This document shows positions 1-5,580 of a stretch of 11,932 bases of DNA, piece after piece. The stretch lies in NCBI GenBank assembly GCA_028711675.1, contig JAQTRT010000068.1, positions 1 through 11,932 on the forward strand, given 5' to 3'. The notes under the pieces were generated by a model. It did no database searches and was not told where the DNA came from. It saw only the letters and a program-made list of their open reading frames with translations. Made by a program: the position numbers and the translations under genes. The number at the start of each line of letters is the position of its first letter. The first letter of the stretch is position 1. The DNA is from a bacterium. Its GTDB lineage: Bacteria; Spirochaetota; JAHITG01.

Positions 1-154
1 TAATAATGGCATCGTAGATCTTATTGTCGATATTCGCGGAAGTGTTCCTCAGCTTGTATTCCAGCGTGCTCTTGGTGATGGAATTGAACAGCACCCTCGG
101 ATCCCCTGATGACGGCTGCGTGATCTCCGCGTCCACCTTGGGCGTCTCGCCCGA
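1..154 (-). repeat. Near-identical direct repeat, G3 copy
   Basis: Positions 1-154 match 10206-10359 at 152 of 154 bases. The only differences are at 128 and 129, which change one codon from Gly GGA (L) to Ala GCG (G3). Identity stops abruptly at 154, six bases beyond the C1/C2 module junction (E664 at 148). Beyond that, the two genes are clearly diverged. The repeat runs off the left edge, so its true length is unknown. Confidence 0.95.
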
Positions 155-2137
155 GACAAGGCACACCTGGGAAGGATAGTTCACATTCGTCCCGGTCTCC
201 AAGGACGAGCCTGAAAGCGACACCCCGTCCACCCAGCTCTTCCATCTCCCGTATCCTTTGGTTACGCTGCCCAGGATCTGGAATGAAAGGACGTCCAGGC
301 CGTTCGGTGAACCGATCTTATCTCCGGAATAATTCATCTTGATCACTTTTTTCGTTGTCAGGCCGGGGATACCGTTGGTTACCTTGATCAGGTTCCGTTC
401 GTTGGTACCCATGAGCACTGAATTGAAATTGGTGATCGAAGCATTCGTGAACTGGTCCGGTATCTCGATGGCTGCCCAGGAAATATCCTGCCGGCCCTGG
501 AGCACACCGGTCGTACTGAAATAATACGTAAAATTATAGCTGTTGGGACCCTGGTAAATGAGAATGGGCGAGACTGAGGCAAATCCTTCTGCCGGTGATT
601 CCGGGTTCACGATAACCTGCTTGGAAGGGAAATCGACATTATTGGTTGTAGCCTTGGATGAAGCATTCAGGCTGCTGCCGCCCTCGACCCAGCTCCGCCA
701 GACCCCTGTGCCTGTGCTCACATTACCCAGGGCATGGAAAGTGATGACATCCAGGCCGTCCGGCGAGGCAATGACGCTTCCGGAATAGTTCAGCCTGATG
801 CATCTTTTTGTGCTTAAAGCTGAAATGTTCGTCTTTTTAATCAGCTGCCGTTCGTTCGTGCCCATGACGACCGAATCAAAATTAGTGATACTGGCATTGG
901 TGAAGATATCGGGTATCTCAATGGCCGCCCATTTAATATCCTGTTTGCCTGTTATACCCGCTGTACTGAAATAATACGTCAATGTATAATCCTGGGACCC
1001 GGCATATGTGATAGACGGGCTGATGGACCCGTACGCTTCCGAAGGCCCTTCCAGCATAACTTCGCACAGTTTGGACGGATAATTGGCGTTATTAAAGGTT
1101 GTGGAAGAAGTGGAACTGGATAAAGAACTCCCACCCTCGACCCAGCTGTTCCATTTTCCTGTGCCGGAGGTCACATTCCCCAGGACATTGAACGTCAGGA
1201 CGTCCAGGCCGTCCGGCGACGGGATCAAAGCGCTGGTATAATTAATGCGGATGAACCTCTTGGCAGGGTCCAGGGCAGTGATGTTCGTGCATTTGACATA
1301 ATACTTGGCATTGGTCCCCAGCCTTACTGACGTGAAATTCGTGAATCTTGCGTTGGTGAACTGCCGGGGTATCTCAATGGCAGCCCATGTGATATCCTGC
1401 CTCCCAAACACATCTTCTGTGCTGAAATAATAGGTAAAATTATACGTACCCTGGCCCACGTAAACCGATTCCGGATTAATGGACGCGTAAGCCTTAGCCG
1501 GTCCCTCTTCCAGCAGGACAGAGGCCGTACCCGTGCTCTTCTGCCAGCCGCAGGTTGAATAATTGCTCCTCTTGACCGTCATGTCTCTTAATTTCATGGC
1601 CTGTACATAGGAATCGAACTGCGCTGCAGTGAAATTCGTCACATAAAAACGCATATCAATATAAAGATGCTCCCGCGACGCAACGCTCATGTTCGTTATC
1701 TGGGAACTGAGAATAATATAGATCTCATCCCCGTTGGTCCTGATCATGGCCCTGTTGGCTCCCGACAGGAACGAAGTGAGATTGGTCCACCATTTGTTAT
1801 TCACCAGGGTCCTTATGGAAACATTGTTGTCATAGTAATCCCTGATGCGGATGGAGTAATTGGTGGGATTGTTATTCGTAAGAACGATGGTCGAAGGCCA
1901 CCGGAAGGCCGTGGGTTTTATTATTTTCAAATAATTGACCCCGGCATTCGTGCTTCCCCCGCTTTTTAATATTTCATTGGTGATGACCAGGGTCAGGGAC
2001 TTGTAATCCACCGTGGTGTCGCTAACCGGCAAAGAGGGGGGAAAAACAGCAGCCTGCAGATGGGCCGTAATGCCCATGATCAGCAGGAAGGGTACGATCC
2101 ATGTTATTTTTTTAAATTGCATTTGCCGGTTAAACAT
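1..2137 (-). CDS. Secreted repeat surface protein G3 (3'-partial)
   Basis: The reading frame runs from ATG at 2137 to the left edge without a stop; 712 codons are visible and the C-terminus is missing. The start is supported by an AAAAGGAG Shine-Dalgarno at 2154-2147, nine bases upstream. Residues 1-29 look like a signal peptide (KK, then WIVPFLLIMGITA, likely cleavage near LQA/A). Module B spans about 34-205, with NAGVNYLKIIKP, LSSQITN and YSTCGWQK. Three tandem C1 repeats follow at about 211-362, 363-512 and 513-663, each carrying a variant of WAAIEIP, a TNF...GTN segment, a SPDGLDV segment and W.SWV(E/D)G. A C2 repeat starts at 664 (SGETPKVD) and is cut by the edge. It is the last gene of the G1-G2-G3 operon, 3 bp after the G2 stop. 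Compared with protein L it lacks module A and has two extra C1 copies. By analogy it should continue into more C repeats and a sorting domain. An adhesin-like extracellular role is inferred; the ligand is unknown. Confidence 0.9.
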   Translation of the reverse strand, partial: MFNRQMQFKKITWIVPFLLIMGITAHLQAAVFPPSLPVSDTTVDYKSLTLVITNEILKSGGSTNAGVNYLKIIKPTAFRWPSTIVLTNNNPTNYSIRIRDYYDNNVSIRTLVNNKWWTNLTSFLSGANRAMIRTNGDEIYIILSSQITNMSVASREHLYIDMRFYVTNFTAAQFDSYVQAMKLRDMTVKRSNYSTCGWQKSTGTASVLLEEGPAKAYASINPESVYVGQGTYNFTYYFSTEDVFGRQDITWAAIEIPRQFTNARFTNFTSVRLGTNAKYYVKCTNITALDPAKRFIRINYTSALIPSPDGLDVLTFNVLGNVTSGTGKWNSWVEGGSSLSSSTSSTTFNNANYPSKLCEVMLEGPSEAYGSISPSITYAGSQDYTLTYYFSTAGITGKQDIKWAAIEIPDIFTNASITNFDSVVMGTNERQLIKKTNISALSTKRCIRLNYSGSVIASPDGLDVITFHALGNVSTGTGVWRSWVEGGSSLNASSKATTNNVDFPSKQVIVNPESPAEGFASVSPILIYQGPNSYNFTYYFSTTGVLQGRQDISWAAIEIPDQFTNASITNFNSVLMGTNERNLIKVTNGIPGLTTKKVIKMNYSGDKIGSPNGLDVLSFQILGSVTKGYGRWKSWVDGVSLSGSSLETGTNVNYPSQVCLVSGETPKVDAEITQPSSGDPRVLFNSITKSTLEYKLRNTSANIDNKIYDAII
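149..1507 (-). repeat. Three tandem C1 repeats within G3
   Basis: Three consecutive protein-level units occupy 1507-1052, 1051-602 and 601-149 (152, 150 and 151 residues). Each starts at an (E)GP/ES.A.(A/G)(Y/F).S(I/V).P segment and carries YYFST, a (R/K)QDI.WAAIEIP block, a GTN segment, a SP(D/N)GLDV segment and a W.SWV(E/D)G end. The homologous stretch of protein L has only one copy (residues 363-511). The third unit shares the SLSGSSL.TGTN.NY.SQ tail with L's single copy, so the first two units look like the additions. The units are diverged in DNA, so the expansion is not fresh. Confidence 0.88.
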
Positions 2138-2140
2138 ATG

Positions 2141-3712
2141 TTAAAACTCCTTTTGGGCTTCAAAGCCTTTCACAGCACATGGCTTGAGGTCCAAAAATGG
2201 CCCGACCGTCCGGAAAGCGGTCTCCGGAGAACCTGTCAGTTCCCCGCCGGGAAAGAAAGGGCCATAGGCGTGCGTCCCGTCCATGAGCATCTGGCGTAAA
2301 GGCCTGATAATGACCTTCTCTTCTGTCCGCTGTTCACCGCAGGTGGAATACCGCCCTTTTTTGGCGAGCGGCATTCTCTCCATCTGTACGGCTTCGATCG
2401 TTGACGTAAATTCACCGCTTTCAAACTTCTGCGCTATGATGAAATTGAACTCAACCTTGATATTCTCCCTTTCGGGCCTGCTCTTATGCGTGATCTGGGA
2501 GCCCAGGAGAAGGGTTATCTTATTTCCGTCCGTCATTACTCCCACCTGGTCATCTGCCGGATACTCGCCCGGATTAACAGGGACCGTACGGAGGACCTGT
2601 TCTCCGGGATCATCTTTATAATAGTCCTTAACGACGATGTCGTCCACCGGACCTGTTGCCCATCGGCATATAGCGGGTTTGGTGATCCTGATCACGTTGA
2701 TGCCCGCGTTCTCGGGCTTTATGGAATTGGAAATAGTATAAACCAGTTTTTGCGGTTCAGGCGAAACAGGCACCAGTTCAGGCGAGATGGAAGCTTTGGA
2801 CTTGTCCGTCGTGCTCCTCACAAGCAGCTCGTCGAAATGCGCTGTCTGCTGCCGTGTGAGCATGATCCTCACATGATGACCTACCATGATCTTCATCCCG
2901 GTATTCCACAGGACATCTTTGGAACCGATCTTCAGCCATTCACTGGGGTAAGCGTCATTGTTATCAGGATCGGGATTGACGTAAAAATCTATCCTGCTGC
3001 CGTTATGCGTGATCCTGAATCCGATGGAATTGGTATTGGAGACGCAGTTGGGCGAATTCTGGTCCCTGGGCCTGTAGTCCCATCTCAGGGAATGGATGGA
3101 ATTATTGGTCAGATTGATGACATTCCCGAAGAAATTGGTCACAGCCCCCATGTTCATGAAATCATGCTGGACACCGTCAAAATAGCCTATCCGGCTTGCG
3201 TGTTCGTTCGTCTGGGAGACCCTGAGATGGTCGGCAAAATAAACATAATCATAAAAAGCCTCGTTGAGCGCCCTGGCGCCGTTATCCACGGCCAGCCATA
3301 TCCCCGCATCCACCCAGCCCCTGTCCGGAAGTTCTCCGTATCCGCTGCTGTTGTGGCAGTTCAGGAGGGATTTTTTCCGGATGATCTCGAATCCGAAAGG
3401 CTGGGTCTCGGAAGCCGACCAGATCTTCTCGTTGCGCACGCATTCGCCGACAAAGATGCCGTTGTAGATGGAATCAGGCGTCCCGCCGTCATTGTTCGGG
3501 CATCCTTTGATGATCAGCCTTCCGTTCGTGGCATATTGCCGGGAATTCTCCGCTTGCGGGATCCGGATCAGGTCCTTACCCATATCGAATTCATTCGACC
3601 AGAAAGTCGACAGAGTTGTAAAAGTATCACGATAATAATATGAACCGGCTGCCAGGCCGGCAGGGAGCAAGAGCAGGATAAAGATCCATATCGGATTTAA
3701 TATTTTTTTCAT
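2141..3712 (-). CDS. Secreted two-module surface protein G2
   Basis: 523 aa. I chose ATG at 3712 because it opens directly on a signal peptide (MKK, then a hydrophobic core WIFILLLLPAGLAAG) and lies 11 bp after the G1 stop. The same frame is open back to 3862, but that would overlap G1 by 139 bp and add a charged leader with no export signal. Module A runs from SYYYRDTF (about 24) to about 300. It includes AGIWLAVDNGAR, IGYFDGVQHDF, VTNFFGN and FYVNPDP, and its strand pattern suggests a LamG-like sandwich. Module B (about 306-464) includes NAGINVIRITKP, LLLGSQI and YSTCGEQRTE. Over 119 ungapped positions of module B I count 71 identities with G1 (about 60%). The 59-residue tail has no counterpart in G1; its HAYGPFFPGGELTG stretch faintly resembles the start of a C1 repeat. 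No sorting domain is present. The ribosome site is weak (A-rich, AGAA). The product is probably released or held by partners; its function is unknown. Confidence 0.88.
   Translation of the reverse strand: MKKILNPIWIFILLLLPAGLAAGSYYYRDTFTTLSTFWSNEFDMGKDLIRIPQAENSRQYATNGRLIIKGCPNNDGGTPDSIYNGIFVGECVRNEKIWSASETQPFGFEIIRKKSLLNCHNSSGYGELPDRGWVDAGIWLAVDNGARALNEAFYDYVYFADHLRVSQTNEHASRIGYFDGVQHDFMNMGAVTNFFGNVINLTNNSIHSLRWDYRPRDQNSPNCVSNTNSIGFRITHNGSRIDFYVNPDPDNNDAYPSEWLKIGSKDVLWNTGMKIMVGHHVRIMLTRQQTAHFDELLVRSTTDKSKASISPELVPVSPEPQKLVYTISNSIKPENAGINVIRITKPAICRWATGPVDDIVVKDYYKDDPGEQVLRTVPVNPGEYPADDQVGVMTDGNKITLLLGSQITHKSRPERENIKVEFNFIIAQKFESGEFTSTIEAVQMERMPLAKKGRYSTCGEQRTEEKVIIRPLRQMLMDGTHAYGPFFPGGELTGSPETAFRTVGPFLDLKPCAVKGFEAQKEF
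2147..2154 (-). promoter_or_regulatory. Shine-Dalgarno of G3 with coupled stop/start
   Basis: The minus strand reads AAAAGGAG (2154-2147), then TTTTAACAT, then ATG. The ribosome site lies inside the last codons of G2, and the G2 stop TAA (2143-2141) falls between it and the G3 start. Translation of G3 is therefore probably coupled to G2 termination. This is the clearest ribosome binding site in the window and it decides the G3 start. Confidence 0.75.
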
Positions 3713-3723
3713 ATAAATGATTT

Positions 3724-5274
3724 CTATTCTTTTTGGACCAGGTTCCTGATCACCGGGAACCGGCGTATCACGCATTTTCCTTCTGTCCTCTGTTCCCCGC
3801 AGGTGGAATACTGCCCCTGAAGTTCCGCAGGCATATTGCCGGGTTGGACAGCTTCCACCCATGAAGAGAACTCGCCTTTATCCGGCCCGTCTCCCTGCCG
3901 GAAAGTGAATTCTACCTTTATGTTTTCATGTTCCGGTTGATCGCTGTGCCTGATCTGGGAACCCAGGAGCAAAATGATCTGGCCTTTGTTGGTCCTGATA
4001 CCGACCTGGTCCTCTGCCGGGAAGAGATCAGGATCCATCCATACAGTCTTTAAAGTCTGTTCTTCAGGATCGTTCCGGTAATGGCTCTTTACAATGATAT
4101 CTTCCAGAGGCGTGGAAGCCCAGGAACAGAAATCCGGTTTCGTGATCCGCACCATGTTGATCCCGGCGTTCTCGGGCAGGATCTCATTGGAAAGCGTGTA
4201 AACGAACTTCTGTATCTCCTGTGTTCCGGGGATCCTGTCAGGCGAGATCGATGCTTTCGATTTATCCGTCGCGCTTTTCACCAGAAGATCGTCATACCGT
4301 CCGTCCTGGTTCCTCGTGCAGCTCTTCCTTATATTGTGGCCGATCATGAATTTCATCCCGGAATTCCAGATAACCGGTTTCTCTCCTACTTTCAGCCATT
4401 CATTCGGGTAATTATTCCTGTTCCGCGGGTCCGGGTTGATATAAAAAGCCACACTGCTCCCGTTATGCACGATCCTCATACCGATGGTATTCGTGTTCGT
4501 GACGGAATTCGGTTCAACATCGTCCTGAGGATTATAATCCCATTCCAGCGGATAAATGGCGCGGTTGGTAAGGTTCACCGTATTACCGAAAAAATTTGTG
4601 ACCTGGCCAAGCTGGAAATCATGCTGGTTCCCGTCAAAATATCCGACCTTGGACGGGATCCCTGCCAGGTCCTCGTTCTGTCTCATATTCTCCGCAAAAT
4701 ATACATAATCGTTAAAAGCGTCATCTTTGTTCCGGGCTCCGTTATCCACGACCAGCCAGATGCCCACGTCGCACCAGTTCTTGTAAGGCTCTTCACTGTC
4801 ATCACCCATCGGCGCGTCGTCGTTATAATGGTTCAGGTCGCACCATCTCCTCATGACCTCGAATCCGAACGGTACCGTGGAAGAAGCGGACCATGTCTGT
4901 TCGTTCCTGGCGACCTGGCCGACCCAGATACCGTCATATCCGTAGAAAGGATCACCGTAGGAAATATAAGGATAACCGGAGATGTTCAGCATGCCGTTAT
5001 TCACAAGCTGGCGTGAATCTTCCGTATCCGGGGTCTTTACTCCTTCTTTACCGTATTTAAAATTGGTCACCCAGTCAGCGGTGAGCGAATTGAATTTATC
5101 GGAATAATAATATGATGCTCCGTCAAGACCGGTCAGCAGTATTAATAAGATAAGGGGTAAAGCTAAAAAGACTATTCTGTTGTTATAAAAGCGGAATAAT
5201 CTTTTTATGACTGATAATGGAGAGGAAGTGGCAGACACACCTATTGTGTTTTTCGATCTTGTTTTACTTTTCAT
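3724..5274 (-). CDS. Secreted two-module surface protein G1
   Basis: 516 aa and the first gene of the operon. A long basic/Ser-rich N-region (residues 1-33) precedes a hydrophobic core at 34-48, so it has either a long signal peptide or a signal anchor. Mature sequence probably starts near ASYYYSDKF (53-). Module A covers about 54-335. It includes CDVGIWLVVDNGARN (168-182), VGYFDGNQHDF (210-220), VTNFFGN (225-231), FYINPDP and a NEWLKVG...WN.GMK block ending in MIGH. Module B covers about 340-499, with NAGINMVRITKP (369-380), LLLGSQI and YSTCGEQRTE. It ends soon after in a short basic tail, without C repeats or sorting domain. Several cysteines (145, 168, 319, 383, 492, 501) could form disulfides. 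No Shine-Dalgarno is seen before ATG 5274 and the mRNA leader is about 155 nt, so translation may depend on leader folding, or the start may be misplaced. A carbohydrate- or surface-binding role is suggested only by the beta-sandwich look. Confidence 0.88.
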   Translation of the reverse strand: MKSKTRSKNTIGVSATSSPLSVIKRLFRFYNNRIVFLALPLILLILLTGLDGASYYYSDKFNSLTADWVTNFKYGKEGVKTPDTEDSRQLVNNGMLNISGYPYISYGDPFYGYDGIWVGQVARNEQTWSASSTVPFGFEVMRRWCDLNHYNDDAPMGDDSEEPYKNWCDVGIWLVVDNGARNKDDAFNDYVYFAENMRQNEDLAGIPSKVGYFDGNQHDFQLGQVTNFFGNTVNLTNRAIYPLEWDYNPQDDVEPNSVTNTNTIGMRIVHNGSSVAFYINPDPRNRNNYPNEWLKVGEKPVIWNSGMKFMIGHNIRKSCTRNQDGRYDDLLVKSATDKSKASISPDRIPGTQEIQKFVYTLSNEILPENAGINMVRITKPDFCSWASTPLEDIIVKSHYRNDPEEQTLKTVWMDPDLFPAEDQVGIRTNKGQIILLLGSQIRHSDQPEHENIKVEFTFRQGDGPDKGEFSSWVEAVQPGNMPAELQGQYSTCGEQRTEGKCVIRRFPVIRNLVQKE

Positions 5275-5431
5275 TCAACAGGAACCGCAAAATATATTAC
5301 ATTATCGATAGGATAAGGGCCTTTCTTTAATGGAGCCCCACAGAGATACGCCCTTGGGACGATATCCCGAAGACCCACCGAAGGTCCACTATAGTGGTAT
5401 TCCGGGGATTCGGGATAAAAAGGCCTGCTAA
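5275..5431 (-). ncRNA. Structured 5' leader of the G1-G2-G3 operon
   Basis: The leader lies between the predicted transcription start (about 5432-5430) and ATG 5274. A closing stem pairs GGCCTTT at 5425-5419 with AAAGGCC at 5324-5318, extendable by a G-U and a U-A pair. Inside, ATCCCGAA (5416-5409) pairs perfectly with TTCGGGAT (5371-5364). That arm contains a 12-base self-complementary CCACTATAGTGG (5397-5386). A further hairpin with U bulges forms at 5366-5345 (GATA.CG.CC, loop CAAG, GGCGTATC) and shares three bases with the previous arm, so the two may compete. A multi-branched fold closed from the 5' end is typical of riboswitches and other cis-regulatory RNAs. I could not match it to c-di-GMP-I, TPP, SAM, cobalamin, T-box, fluoride or glycine consensus elements. 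No U-tract terminator follows, so any control would more likely be at translation. Class and ligand are unknown. Confidence 0.5.
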
Positions 5432-5437
5432 CCATAT

Positions 5438-5465
5438 ATTATATAAGGAAAAAAGAAAATTTCAA
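5438..5465 (-). promoter_or_regulatory. Sigma70-type promoter for G1-G2-G3
   Basis: On the minus strand, TTGAAA (5465-5460) is followed after a 16-base T-rich spacer by TATAAT (5443-5438), a perfect -10 hexamer. The predicted start is about 5432-5430, immediately before the closing stem of the leader RNA. The surroundings are strongly AT-rich. No other equally good pair is evident between L and G1. Confidence 0.7.
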
Positions 5466-5483
5466 CTTTTTTTTTATAAAATC

Positions 5484-5509
5484 ACAGTAAATCCCTGTAT
5501 TTATACTGT
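5484..5509 (-). repeat. Inverted repeat between L and the operon promoter
   Basis: ACAGTA (5509-5504) and TACTGT (5489-5484) are perfect complements. With a two-base bulge the stem extends to nine pairs (ACAGTA[TA]AAT / ATTTACTGT) around an ACAGGG loop. It lies 72 bp past the L stop and 18 bp upstream of the -35 box. It could be a weak terminator of L (only GATTTTAT follows, not a good U-tract) or an operator for the G1 promoter. No better intrinsic terminator is visible after L. Confidence 0.35.
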
Positions 5510-5580
5510 TATTATTTCTTGACCTTTTAAAAATAATTAAAATGCCGGTTAATGATTTAAAAATACTGACACCGTCTGCA

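Noticed and set aside
2486..3643. Long plus-strand open frame (385 codons) opposite G2
   Set aside because: It lies entirely antisense to G2, which has a signal peptide, paralogues and conserved motifs. The plus frame has no signal, no ribosome site and no recognisable domain.
3713..3862. Fifty-residue N-terminal extension of G2
   Set aside because: It would overlap G1 by 139 bp and place charged residues before a perfectly formed signal peptide; ATG 3712 is the better start.
4081..5016. Plus-strand open frame (311 codons) opposite G1
   Set aside because: It is antisense to the conserved module A of G1. It resembles the 2486-3643 frame only because the opposite strands are homologous.
5318..5425. 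c-di-GMP-I (GEMM), T-box or other known riboswitch
   Set aside because: The expected conserved blocks (for example GGGCAAACC/GGGACGCAAAGCC for GEMM-I, or the T-box GGGTGGNACCGCG) are absent, so I left it unassigned.
5510..5580. Strong intrinsic terminator right after L
   Set aside because: There are T-rich stretches but only a three-pair GAC/GTC hairpin; nothing convincing was found.
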